Source: Heterodera schachtii
Taxonomy: Eukaryota; Nematoda; Chromadorea; Rhabditida; Heteroderidae
Assembly (NCBI GenBank): GCA_023374025.1
Contig: SIJG01000028.1
Coordinates: forward strand, 60,461-124,460
DNA length: 64,000 bases
Reading direction: 5' to 3'
This document shows, one piece after another, positions 22,012-31,804 of the stretch. The translations under genes were made by a program, and so were the position numbers. Position 1 is the stretch's first letter. Each line of letters begins with the position of its first letter. The notes beneath the pieces were generated by a model. The model made no database searches. It was not told the origin of the DNA and saw nothing but the letters and a program-made list of their open reading frames with translations.

Positions 22012-22896
22012 CGGAACGGGCCAACTGCGTCTGGCCAACTGCGTCTTGGGGCCAACTGCGTCTGAGCCAACTGCGTCTCGCCAACTGCGTCTGGCCAACT
22101 GCGTCTTAGTAGTAAAAGGGCCAACTGCGTCTCAGTTGATTTAATTTCAAATTTTTTTAGAAAAATTTTTTTTAAATATTTTTATAAGCTGTTTTTCCTG
22201 GTTGTAGCGCTTCAAATCCTCAAATTCAATTTCAAATCACGTTGGCATTAAACATTGAAGAAATAAAGGCGGTTTTTGTCGGTTTTATGCGCGTCATATC
22301 ACGTTTTACGCGTCCAAAAATAGGTTATGCATTCTATGGCATTATATGAGTCCTTGCTATTTTGTATGTCCATGTTTAGGCGCCCCAATAACTAAGAGGA
22401 AGTGTTTCTTTGCCCTGATTATTTTTAACTAGATTTGTTAAACCTAAGGTGTCATGATAATTCGTAAAAAGGCAATTCATACACAGACAACTCGTATAAA
22501 AAATTCTAATATCAAATTGGGACGCTAAAACAATAAGTAATAAAGGCTAAGCTTACCGTATATGTTCTAATTCTAGCCCATGGGGGATTATTTTTCAACC
22601 TCCTCATAAAAGGGGGGATAATTAGAGAATGGGAAATTAATAGAGACTGGGCTATAATTAGAGCATATACGATAAGTGCTTTTCATTTTGAATTTTTAAT
22701 ATATTTTATGGGCATTAATTGATTTTTTGACTGAGACGCAGTTGGCCCTTTTACTACTAAGACGCAGTTGGCTAGACGCAGTTGGCGAGACGCAGTTGGC
22801 CAGACGCAGTTGGCCCCAAGACGCAGTTGGCTCAGACGCAGTTGGCGAGACGCAGTTGGCCAGACGCAGTTGGCCAGACGCAGTTGACCCCTACCG
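22012..22896. mobile_element. Type I foldback element, word GGCCAACTGCGTCT
   Basis: Tandem GGCCAACTGCGTCT words stand at the left (22021-22132) and inverted at the right (22729-22885), with outer tips CGGAACGGG / CCCCTACCG. An exact 8-bp duplication GCTTAAAT flanks it (22004-22011, 22897-22904). The word differs by one base from that of the 1-841 element (GCGTCT instead of CCGTCT). A small TA-flanked MITE is nested at 22556-22672. Confidence 0.92.
22556..22672. mobile_element. Small TA-flanked MITE nested in a type I element
   Basis: The ends CCGTATATGTTCTAATTCTA and ...TATAATTAGAGCATATACG are flanked by TA. It is a shorter, diverged relative of 35028-35206, sharing CATGGGGGATTATTTTTCAA. Confidence 0.75.
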
Positions 22897-22916
22897 GCTT
22901 AAATACATTTAATTTT

Positions 22917-23659
22917 GGGAACCGCCCGGTTCGCCGCGGCCACTTCGCCGCGGCCGGTTCGCCGCGGGTTTTTCGCCGCGGAGTTTTTTCGCCGCCGGCT
23001 TTTTCGCCGCGGACTTTTTCGCCGCGGCAGTTCGCCGCGGCCGGTTCGCCGCCCCTAGAAAAATGTCCATTTCGCCGCCATAATTATTTCTCAAAAATTT
23101 TTTTTTAATTTTTCAAAAATTTGTTATAACTAAGGTTGAAACTATGATATGAAGCGAAAAAAATTAATTAAAGATAGGTTTCTCTTTATTTTGGGCAAAT
23201 TACATGCATATGTATTTGGATAAAATTCTGGCGATGGATAGAAAAGAAGGAACGATTGAAAAAGGCGCAGCCGATTGGTTTAAATAAAAATTTCGTCAAA
23301 ATGTTACCGAATATAAAGGAGGGGTTGAGTTCCGGGCGTAAAAAAAATTTATAAGTCAAAAATTTCTATCAATCTCTAATGCACAATATGGCCGCCATTC
23401 TCACTAGCTTCAAAAATAATCAGCAACTCCAAAAAAATTCAGCAATCGTACCATAACTTAGCGGTTTTTTAACATAATTTCAAAAAATTTTCGAGATTTT
23501 TTAACTCTGGCGGCGAAAAGGACATTTTTCTACGGGCGGCGAACTGGCCGCGGCGAAAAAGTCCGCGGCGAAAAAGCCGGCGGCGAAAAAACTCCGCGGC
23601 GAAAAACCCGCGGCGAACCGGCCGCGGCGAAGTGGCCGCGGCGAACCGACCCCGACCCT
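22917..23659. mobile_element. Type I foldback element, word GGTTCGCCGCGGCC
   Basis: Repeated CGGTTCGCCGCGGCC-type words stand at 22925-23055 and inverted at 23510-23650, with outer tips GGGAACCGCCC / GACCCCGACCC. The flanks share TTAATTTT (22909-22916, 23660-23667). The interior (23090-23500) is AT-rich without a gene. It lies almost back to back with the preceding element. Confidence 0.88.
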
Positions 23660-23872
23660 TTAATTTTTACGAGTTGAATAACGGACGACTAATTTTGGCA
23701 CTTTTTCATCACTTATTGTTTATGGTGAGCTCCGTTCTTGTTTTCCGTCCTGCTTTTGGATACTTTCCTGTTTTGTAGACACACCCATTTTTAAAAAATG
23801 CAACAAAGAGCGTTCAATATTAATAGACTTACTTATTTTTAAGGCATAAAGGTAAAATAGTGTACTTTGTAC

Positions 23873-24571
23873 CGGACGACACCCAACTCGTACTAGGCCA
23901 ACTCGTACTGCCCCAACTCGTACTGGTACCCCGACTCGTACTAAGTTTCCCAACTCGTACTAAGATTCCCAACTCGTACTGTGCAACAAAAAATCGAAAA
24001 AAAAACAACAAAAAATCGCTCAAAATTTTTTTTAAATTGCAAAAATGCACGAAATCGATGAATAATGCCAGCATTGAGCGTGAGAAGGCTGACATTTTGG
24101 CATTTCTTGACAGCGATTACGAAGATGAGCAATTTACGGAGACAATGTCGTGCTACTATGGACGTATTGGACATTTGATTGGGTTCAATGTTCCTCCAAG
24201 AGTAGAAATAGAAGAGCAGATAAAGGAGGCAGCAGCAATGGAAGAAGCGGAAGCGATTCTCAATGAGAACGGAATTTATGTTGTACCAAATGATGAAAAC
24301 CTCGATCCTTTTTGAATTTTTAGTGAATTATTTCATTTTACCGAATTTCATGCATTTTTATGGTTTTATTTATTTATTTTTTGCCGAATTCTTATCATTT
24401 CATCGATTTCGTGCATTTTTGCGATTTTAAAAAAATTTTGAGCGGTTTTTTGTTGTTTTTTTTCGATTTTTTGTTGCACAGTACGAGTTGGGAATCTTAG
24501 TACGAGTTGGGAAACTTAGTACGAGTCAGGGTACCAGTACGAGTTGGCCTAGTACGAGTTGGGTTTTTACC
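23873..24571. mobile_element. Type I foldback element, word CCAACTCGTACT, carrying an ORF
   Basis: Words of the form CCAACTCGTACT (23883-23980) are inverted at 24478-24565, with tips CGGACGACACC / GGTTTTTACC. An exact 8-bp duplication CTTTGTAC flanks it (23865-23872, 24572-24579). The inverted repeat runs inward through TGTGCAACAAAAAATCG to ATGCACGAAATCGATG, stopping at the ATG of the internal ORF. Confidence 0.9.
24058..24315 (+). CDS. 85-residue acidic protein encoded inside a foldback element
   Basis: A single uninterrupted ORF (ATG 24058, stop 24313-24315) sits between the two inverted arms of the 23873-24571 element. It starts MNNASIEREKADILAFLDSD, includes CYYGRIGHLIGFNVPPRVEI, a Glu/Ala-rich helix (QIKEAAAMEEAEAIL) and ends VVPNDENLDPF. 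No family recognised. It is too short for a hAT transposase and lacks a zinc finger or RW catalytic motif. It could be captured host sequence or an accessory element gene. A homopolymer-free, codon-like ORF amid AT-rich DNA supports real coding history. Confidence 0.5.
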   Translation: MNNASIEREKADILAFLDSDYEDEQFTETMSCYYGRIGHLIGFNVPPRVEIEEQIKEAAAMEEAEAILNENGIYVVPNDENLDPF

Positions 24572-25022
24572 CTTTGTACCCCCCCCCCCTTTTGATAACG
24601 AAAATTTTCAGAAACTTTTTTTGAAATAAAGTTTTTTTATGGGTTATCTGGGTCGGAGAATTCGATTCTGATATCTATTTCGGCTCATTTCGTACCCCTG
24701 ACCCGGATTCGAACAAAAATTTGGAAATTCAATTTTCGAAAAAATTCAAAATATGCAACAAAACCGGTTCAAATGCACGAAATACTAAATCTTGCCTTCT
24801 GAATCGATTCTCCTTTTTTATTTCATGCATTTGGATGCATATTTAGAATTTTTTCGAAAATTGAATTTCGAAATTTTTGTTCGAGTCCGGGTCAGGGGTT
24901 CGAAATGAGCCGAAATAGATGTCAGAATCGAATTCTACGACCCAGATAACCCATAAAACAACTTTATTTCAAAAAAAGTTTTTGAAAATATTCTTTTTCA
25001 AAAAGGGGGGGGGGGTACAAAG

Positions 25023-25921
25023 CAGGGATGGGCCAAATCGAAAAATAAAAAGCGAAAAGCGAAATTTGCGAAACTGAAAAATGCGAAATGAAAAAAAAGC
25101 AAAATGCGAAAAGCCAAAATATGCGAAAATGCGAAAAGCGAAATGCAAAAAGCGAAATTTTTTTTCAAAAATTTTACCAATAGCTTTTGAGGTTGAGATG
25201 CAAAAAAAAAAATCTGCATTTTCCGGTTCAATCTTTTTCTAAGATCAAAAATGACAAATTCTACCCATTTTGTGGTTAAAATTTCAAAAACGCAAAAAAG
25301 CAAAAAAAAAAAAATGGACCAAAAAGTTCAAGATAGAAGCTTCAAACCAAGTTTTTTCGTGCATATTAGGCTATAGCAAGTTAGCAAAAAAGGTAATTAT
25401 TAGAGTTTCACGGGACCGGGAATTTTGACAAAAAACGGATATTCAAAAATGTACCCATAAACTTTTTTAATTTTCGTTTGTGGGGAGAAATTCGAAGAAT
25501 TTTTCCATTATTCGTTGAAAATTTTTAAAAATTTTCATTTCGGCGTGGGGACCTTGGAATTTCTGAGTCTCAAAATTCTGGATTTTTTTAAATAAATTAA
25601 CAATCTCTTACATTTTTGCTTTTAAATCGCTAATCACTATTTTTGTGGCGCTATTTTTTCAAAACTCTTTAGGACATTGGGAGTTGGTGGGGTTCGGCGG
25701 TGCCGATAGGCGCCGCCGGAAAAATTTTGCAATTTTGAGTATATTAACAGAAAATAATAAACTGAAAAGCACTCGTTTTAAAAATTTAAATTTTCAAATA
25801 TATTCATTTTATTAGGGGTGGAAATTTTGCATTTCGCGCCAAAAAGCGAAATGCGAAACGCCAAAAAATGCGAATAATGCGAAAGGCGAAATGAGAAAAT
25901 CGAAACCTCGGCCCATCCCTG
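25023..25921. mobile_element. hAT-type element with CAGGGATGGGCC ends
   Basis: There is a perfect 12-bp inverted end CAGGGATGGGCC / GGCCCATCCCTG. Subterminal sequence at both ends is built of AAATGCGAAAAGCG-type words in the same orientation. The conserved GC hairpin lies at 25695-25720. No clean 8-bp duplication could be read. No transposase. Confidence 0.75.
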
Positions 25922-26314
25922 ATACCTTGGTATCTAAATCATTCGTTTTGTTTCTGTTCGTATGTCTTTGGGTTTCGGCTGTTTTCCGTGTGCATTTGGA
26001 GCAATTTTGTTGCATAAATTAGAATTTTTAACAATTTGAATTGCGATTTTCGACTTTGTTCGAATTCGGGTCCGCGCGTCGTATAATTGCAAGAAATGAA
26101 TGTGGCACATTCGTGATCAATGTGACACCGAAAACCCCTATTTGAAATTAATTTTTGATATCTGATTTAAAAAATTGGTCAACAAATTTTTGAGCGAGTT
26201 TATACAACCAAGCATACATTATACATCTACTAATATAATGGAATACAGCATTTATAATCCGATTATCATATATACATATCATCCATTCATCACATCGTCG
26301 TTCCATCGTATTGG
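25922..26314. other. Intergenic with a type II arm
   Basis: TCGACTTTGTTCGAATTCGG...CATTCGTGATCAATGTGACA (26046-26130) is one arm of a type II element. The AT-rich stretch 26190-26300 resembles, inverted, the 3' flank of the 27910-29232 gene and marks the edge of the inverted gene duplication. Confidence 0.5.
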
Positions 26315-27540
26315 TTATGTTTTGTTGGCATCAGCTTCGTTCCATTCGTCCGCTTAAATTCACACGATGGCACATTCCGTGGCGACGTCATTGCGCAGTT
26401 TGTGGTGATCGGCATCGGCGGTGGTTGAAGCATTCACAGGGTGTTTTTTGAGCAGCAAATTCATGAACAAAATCTCGAATACGGATGAACACACCATGAC
26501 AATGCTGAGCACCTAAAAGTTGGAAAAAATGCCACAAAATCAAATGGGAAAAAGTGGCACACAAACTCACCAAAGTGACAAACGGCAAATTTGTGTGATC
26601 CGCACGGAAGTTGGCGCAAATCCAAAAGTTCGTCCAATAGAGCAGCAAACGGGATGAGAGCGCAGCAGAGACACACCAGGGAATGACAGAAGCAAAGGCA
26701 CAGAGACAGTGGAACTTAAAAACGAAACAAATTAGCAAAACAACTTGCGAAAAATAAAAGTGTCAACATGCAAAAAACTAATTTCAATTTGATCCAAAAA
26801 ATCAAGGTACTTGTTAATATTTTTGAAAATCTGAGTACAGATAATTAACAAATACCAAAATCAATTGGATTTCGACTGAAAAGCAATTTTGGACACAATT
26901 TTGAAATTGCACTGGCCGCCACATATTGCGACCACTCACTTCAACTCCTTCCTCAAATTGGAGCATTGCCATGGTGCCAATGCCAAGGGGGACAAGCGAG
27001 AGCAATGCGTAGGACAGTTGGACGGAAAAACAAAGCAAAATGTCATTGATGAGGAGATCTGTGTCTTTGGCAATCACGTCAAAAAAGATGTCAAAAGGCG
27101 AAAACTGAAAAAACAAAAATGAAATTGCTTAGATCGTTATGTTTTTGCTGGCGGACCGTTATCGGAATGCAATGGCGTCCAGCGGATGGCAATTTCGTGG
27201 CAAATTCGTCCATGAATTGGTGTTGCTGTTCTTCGATTGGTCGGTCATTGGTGCTGATCATCAACATTTGGTTTTGCCATTTGCGATTGTCGAACACAGC
27301 GCCGAATTCACCGCTTTTTGAGTCCTTTCCGATGAACGCAAAGCGTTTGCAATGGCCCACAGAGATGTCAAGGATGAAGGCCTGAAAAAACACATCATTT
27401 TGATCATTTGGGTGAAATTTAAGCGAATTGACTTTTGGGTCGGCAAAAGTGCCGCAGAATTGGTGAAGTGAACGGAGTTGCCAAATGAATGCCAAAGTAA
27501 GCACAATTTGCATCAACTTGAAGTAGACGATCTTCTCCAT
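26315..27540 (-). CDS. Predicted tetraspan membrane protein, copy 1
   Basis: Minus-strand exons: 27433-27540, 27157-27381, 26940-27104, 26571-26714, 26315-26512; about 279 residues with every junction in phase. The start MEKIVYF is followed at once by a membrane segment (LMQIVLTLAFIWQL). A long hydrophilic loop (exon 2, GKDSKSGEFGAVFDNRKWQN) follows, then membrane segments in exon 3 (LSYALLSLVPLGIGTMAML), exon 4 (CLCAFASVIPWCVSAALS) and exon 5 (VLSIVMVCSSVFEILFMN). Conserved WTNFW and NFRADHT lie between the third and fourth segments. I do not recognise the family; the layout is that of four-pass proteins. The coding sequence continues past GTGTGAA to a TAA at 26315. Its head-to-head partner lies 369 bp away. 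Confidence 0.7.
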
Positions 27541-27909
27541 GGTGCCGCCACGTGTGACGACTTCTTCCGTTTGCTGTGATCGATGAAGAAGCAGAACGAT
27601 GCTTTGACGAAATGGGCAAATAAAAAGCAATGATGAAATACACTGACGGACGCAAAAATGTGAGCGTTTTGTTCGAAACTTTCCCTTTATATAGGCACAC
27701 CTTAAATTCCTCCATTTTTCGCGAATTTTCAATTTTTGTTACTAATTATAAGTGTCTATAAAAGGGAAGGCATTGGAAAATTTGCTCTCATTCGTTGCGC
27801 CAGTCTGGTTTTAATGCCTCTATTTGCCAAGTGCGTCAAAGCATCGTTCTGCTGCTCCTTCAGCTACAAATCACAGCAAACGGAAGAAGCCGTCACACGT
27901 GGCGGCATC
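27541..27909. promoter_or_regulatory. Shared divergent promoter region of the tetraspan pair
   Basis: 369 bp separate the two start codons. Both sides have an inverted copy of TTTGCC...CGTCAAAGCATCGTTCTGCT and ...CAGCAAACGGAAGAAG before the ATG. TATAAAAGGGAAGG (27756) on the plus side and TATAAAGGGAAAG (about 27693, minus strand) are TATA-like, so this is probably a bidirectional core promoter. Confidence 0.55.
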
Positions 27910-29232
27910 ATGGAGAAGAAAATCGTCAACTTCAAGCTGATGCAAATTGTGCTCACTTTGGCATTCATTTGGCAACTCATGTCACTTCACGAATTCTGCG
28001 GCACATTTGCCGACCCAAAAGTCAATTGCATTTGAATCTCACACTAATGATCCATAATGATGTGATTTTTCAGGCCTTCCTCCAGGACATCTCTGTGGCC
28101 CATTGCAAAAGCTTTACACTGATCAGAAAGGACTCAAAAAGTGGCAAATTCGGCGCCGTGTTCAACCAGGACAAATGGCATGACCAATTCTTTGCGAGCA
28201 GCACCAATGACCACCAACCAATGGAAGAACAGCAACACCACCAATTCATGGACGAATTGGCCGCGGAATTGCCAACCGCTGGACGTTTTTGTATTCCGAT
28301 CACGGTGAACCAGCAAAACATAACGATGAATTATATTTTCATTTTTGTTTTTTCAGATTTCGCCGTTTGACTTCTTTTCTGACTGGATTGGCATGGACAC
28401 AAATCTCCTCAACAATGACATTTTGCTTCCTGTTTCCCTCCAATTCGGCATCGCATTGTTCTCGCTTGTCCTCCTTGGCCTTGGCATCAAGACAATGCTT
28501 TGCTCTGTGGGCTTTTATGAGAGCGTAACGCGTGGCCACAGCAAATTCAACCCCACAAAATCGCGTCCAAAATTGCTTTTCAGTCGAAATCCGATGGATT
28601 TTTGGCTCTTGTGCACTTTATGAGTTCACAATTGACAATCCCGAGTTTTTTTTACAATCATGTTCGAGCTAAACCTAGCTTTTTGGTATCATCCGAAAGC
28701 ACAAAGTCCGTGACCACAGCAAATTCAATCCTGACAAAATTGCGTCCCAAAAAATTGCTTTTCAGTCGAAATCCCATGGATTTTTTGATCAGATTGAATT
28801 TATTTGCTGGTTTTTGTCGCGTTGAGTTTTTGTGTTCGCCGCCAAGTGTCAAAAAGCATTTGCCATTATTGCGTCGCTTAATTTGTTTGTTTTTTTAGTT
28901 TTACGTCTTTTGGTATGCCTTCCCTGCTGTCATTGGTTGGTGTATCTCTGCTGCGCTCTCATCCAATTTGCTGCTCAATTGGACGAACTTCTGGTCTTGC
29001 TACAACTTCCGCGCGGATTACACAATTGTGCCGTTGGCCACTTTGGTGAAAATTTATGCCATTTTTTGCCATTTGGTTTTGTGGCATTTTTTTCAACTTT
29101 TAGGTGATCAGCATCGTCTTGGCGTGTTCATCCGTCTTCGAGATTTTGTTCATGAATTCGCCGCTGAAAAAGAAGTGCCCCGTGTGTGCTTATGCTTCAA
29201 CCGTCGACATGAAACAACAATGTGATGGATAA
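27910..29232 (+). CDS. Predicted tetraspan membrane protein, copy 2
   Basis: Exons 27910-28020, 28074-28304, 28357-28524, 28899-29045, 29104-29232; 261 residues, in phase. It parallels copy 1 exon for exon: MEKKIVNFKLMQIVLTLAFI, a hydrophilic exon 2 (EEQQHHQFMDELAAELPTAG), then membrane segments in exons 3 (LFSLVLLGLGIKTML), 4 (WYAFPAVIGWCISAALS) and 5 (VISIVLACSSVFEILFMN), ending CPVCAYASTVDMKQQCDG-stop. The first intron has an in-frame TGA, which proves it is spliced. Intron 3 (28525-28898) is enlarged by a partial duplication: the segment CACAGCAAATTCAACCCCAC...CGAAATCCGATGGATTTTT (28540-28603) is repeated at 28715-28787. The exon 3 donor (GTAACG) is less certain. Confidence 0.7.
28536..28790 (+). 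repeat. Direct duplication in intron 3 of tetraspan copy 2
   Basis: About 75 bp from CGTGRCCACAGCAAATTCAA to GAAATCCSATGGATTTTT is present twice, roughly 175 bp apart. The insert between them holds GGTATCATCCGAAAGC, a type I interior motif. Confidence 0.75.
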
Positions 29233-29722
29233 GACATATGATCGATATATTCTATTTCTACGTAAACTGTTGTATTCCATTGTCTATTCCATTATTAGTA
29301 GATGTATATGTATGTATGTATCAGATTATCTATTTCGAAATCATAAACTGCTGTATTCTATGTATTGTATTATGTTCATTATATGTATTAGTAGATAAAA
29401 TTTTGATTGATGTAAAGTTTTTTAGTAAGAATTTATTCCCAATTAGTTATCCAAAAAAGTGATCAGTAGGGCGATTTCATATAAAATTCACAAATTCTTT
29501 AACAAAAATGCTTGAAAAATTTTTTTTCATCTAAAAACCAATTTAAAAAATAATACCCCTAACTTTGGAACTTTTTCGACCTTAAAAATGCTCACCAAAT
29601 CTTTTAAGAGCATCATTAATACAAAAAAAAACGCTTCTGAGTTTTCATTATTTTATTTTTTGCAAAATCTATTCACAAATATTTTTTCAGAAATGTCTAA
29701 AACGGTCTAAGTCAGTTGGGCC
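29233..29722. other. Intergenic, no gene seen
   Basis: AT-rich 3' flank of tetraspan copy 2, whose proximal part is the inverse of 26190-26300. No element ends recognised before 29715. Confidence 0.4.
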
Positions 29723-30820
29723 CAGGGCTGCACGAAATTTCGTGTCGTTTTCGTGTCGTCCCCTTTTTTCGGCACTTTTTGAGTTTCGTTTTCGTGTTTC
29801 GTTTTCGTCCGTCAAAAAATTTTCGTTTTCGGTTTCGATTTTAAAAATTTTGTTTTTCGTTTCGTGTTTCGTTTTCGGTTTTTAAAATTTTGGATTTTCG
29901 TTTCGTTTTCGTTTTCGTCAGAGCAAAATTTTACGAAAAAGACGAAAATATTTACACCCTTAAGAATGACTTTTTTGGGAAGAAATAATAAGTCATTTTT
30001 ATTGGAGATTGTAGTTTAGTGGTGCACAAACTTCGTATTTTTGTCCTGGTTTTATTATGTGTTCGAATCCATCTGCCCGCACTTTGTTTTAACCGATTTT
30101 TTTTTCATTTAATTTACTATTTTAATTACTAAATCTGTTAACAAATTGCATTTAAATTTTAAAAATTTACCCCAGCGGCGCCTATTGGCACCGCCGGACA
30201 CTAAACATCTCCCTATTTTCTTTGAAAAATGCAAAAAATAATCAAAAAACTTTGGACAATTTTTCGACAAAATATGTTAACAAATTACAATAAAATTTTC
30301 AAAATTTTCCCCAGCGGCGCCTATCGGCACCGCTGGACCCCCCCCCCCCCCCCCCCCCCTCCTCGCACTTCCCCAAAGTGGGAGGTGAAAAATATAATGT
30401 GCATTTTTGATCGAATAAATTGTATAAACAACAGTGTTGAAGCAATTTTGCAAAATTTCTTATTTTTGACATTGAAATCTTATTTTTTCAATCACACATC
30501 CCTGTACTAGAGCCATATCTGCTTTTCCACCTACTAGGATCTCAATTCCTCCAGTTAGAGGATTCAATTTTCAAGTTTTATGTTTCTTAATTATGATTGA
30601 AATAAGTTCAAAAAATTTTCGGTTTTTTTCGTTTCGTTTCGTACGAAAACGGTTATTTTTTCGTTTTCGTGTTTCGTTTTCGTCCGCCAAAATTTTTTCG
30701 TTTCGTTTTCGGTTTTCAAAAATTTATTTTTCGTTTCGTGTTTCGTTTTCGTACCGAATGCCCCTTTTCGTTTCGTTTTCGTATACGAAAATTTTTTTTT
30801 AAAGTTTTCGTGCAGCCCTG
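29723..30820. mobile_element. hAT-type element with CAGGGCTGCACGAAA ends and TTTCGTTTTCGTG words
   Basis: The inverted ends CAGGGCTGCACGAAA / TTTTCGTGCAGCCCTG lie inside an exact 8-bp duplication GTTGGGCC (29715-29722, 30821-30828). The words TTTCGTTTTCGTG are repeated near both ends in the same orientation (29740-29920 and 30610-30790). Two conserved GC hairpins lie at 30173-30197 and 30312-30336, the second followed by a long C-tract. No transposase. Confidence 0.9.
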
Positions 30821-30860
30821 GTTGGGCCCCCACATTTGGGCCCTCGCGTTTGGGCCCCAA
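30821..30860. repeat. Remnant of a type I element end, word TTTGGGCCCYCGCG
   Basis: GTTGGGCCCCCACATTTGGG then CCCTCGCGTTTGGGCCCC has the tandem-word structure. The preceding hAT has landed in the first word. Confidence 0.5.
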
Positions 30861-31061
30861 ATAAAAAATTTTCTATTTTCCAAAAATTCTTTATAAAAAC
30901 TAACAAATTTTCTACAAGTATCTAATATCAATATTAAAAAACATTTATCAAGGATTCATTGGTAATTGCAAGAAATGCCTTTCAAATACTTAATGACACG
31001 GGGAACGGTTAACATAATTTTGATCACTGAAGTTTTTGTGGGCAGCTTCTCAAAAAAATAA

Positions 31062-31692
31062 TTGTTCTGTCGTCATTGCTTAGCGTTCTCTCGTAGCATT
31101 CCAATCTTCGGCTTTGAAAAGCGGTTCAGTTCGCGACCCATCTTTGCGCGGACGTTCATCAACCTGAAATTGGTGGCATTTTTGACAATTTTGAAAGTTC
31201 AGGCGAACCGAACATATGCTTTGAAGCAAGGGCGTAGCCAGGACCTTCGTTTCGGGGGGGGGGGGGGGCCCAACTCAAAAAGTCGATTCTTAGGGGTGTA
31301 TTTTTCTTTTTTAGGACAATTTTTAGGGGTGTATTTTTGGTTTTTTGAAATCCCGAATTAGGGGTGTATTTTACAAAATTTTTCGCCAAAAAATTAATAT
31401 TTTTTGCCATTTTGGCCTCCATTTTTCAAAAATATGGTATATTGGAGGTCCGGCGGTGCCGATAGGCGCCGCCGGGAAAATTTTTGAGTATTTTAATGCA
31501 ATTTTGTTAAGAAAATTGCTTAAAATTTTAAAAAAATTACAGAAAAATTTTCTTACTTTTTGGGTTTCGGGGGGGGCCCGGGCCCCCTGGGCCCCCCCCC
31601 CCCCTAGCTACGCCCTTGCTTTGAAGAGCAAAAGAGCGCATTACAGAAGGCTCTTCCATTTTCTCAACAGCATGCCTTTAGGTACCTAAAAA
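31062..31692 (+). pseudogene. Short ORF fragment split by a hAT insertion
   Basis: The open frame reads ...FGFEKRFSSRPIFARTF..., ending TYALK at 31226, and continues after the 31227-31618 insertion as SKRAHYRRLFHFLNSMPLGT-stop when one duplication copy is removed. No ATG or family recognised. It may be a gene fragment lying before F-box copy C. Confidence 0.35.
31227..31618. mobile_element. hAT-type element with CAAGGGCGTAGC ends
   Basis: The ends CAAGGGCGTAGCCAGGACC / CCTAGCTACGCCCTTG lie inside an exact 8-bp duplication CTTTGAAG (31219-31226, 31619-31626). G- and C-tracts stand inside each end, and the conserved GC hairpin at 31450-31475. A diverged relative is recognisable within 32690-33000. 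Confidence 0.9.
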
Positions 31693-31717
31693 AAGTTGCG
31701 ATTTATGAGAAAAATTA

Positions 31718-31724
31718 TATAAAA
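31718..31724 (+). promoter_or_regulatory. TATA box of F-box copy C
   Basis: TATAAAA followed by GGCAGAGAAA, 81 bp before the ATG. The same TATAAAAGGCAGAGAAA stands before copy D, followed in both by TACGACARAAGTGKGCAGCT just upstream of the start codon. Confidence 0.65.
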
Positions 31725-31804
31725 GGCAGAGAAAGTTGACAGTTACTGTCATTTTTTGCAATTATTATAATTTACGACAAAAGTGTGCAGCTAATTGGCA
31801 CAAA

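Larger units (their letters stand above)
23851..25022. mobile_element. C-tract type II element, itself invaded twice
   Basis: The left tip GGTAAAATAGTGTACTTTGT (23851) leads, after removal of the 23873-24571 insertion, into GTACCCCCCCCCCCCTTTT at 24577. The right arm has AAAAAGGGGGGGGGGGTACAAAG (25002-25022). The arms contain GGGTTATCTGGGTCGGAGAA and its inverse. A hAT element sits at its right end (25023-25921), so its true right tip is unclear. Confidence 0.6.

Noticed and set aside
30593..30896. Phe/Arg/Ser-rich ORFs
   Set aside because: Readings of TTTCGTTTTCG words in the 29723-30820 element.
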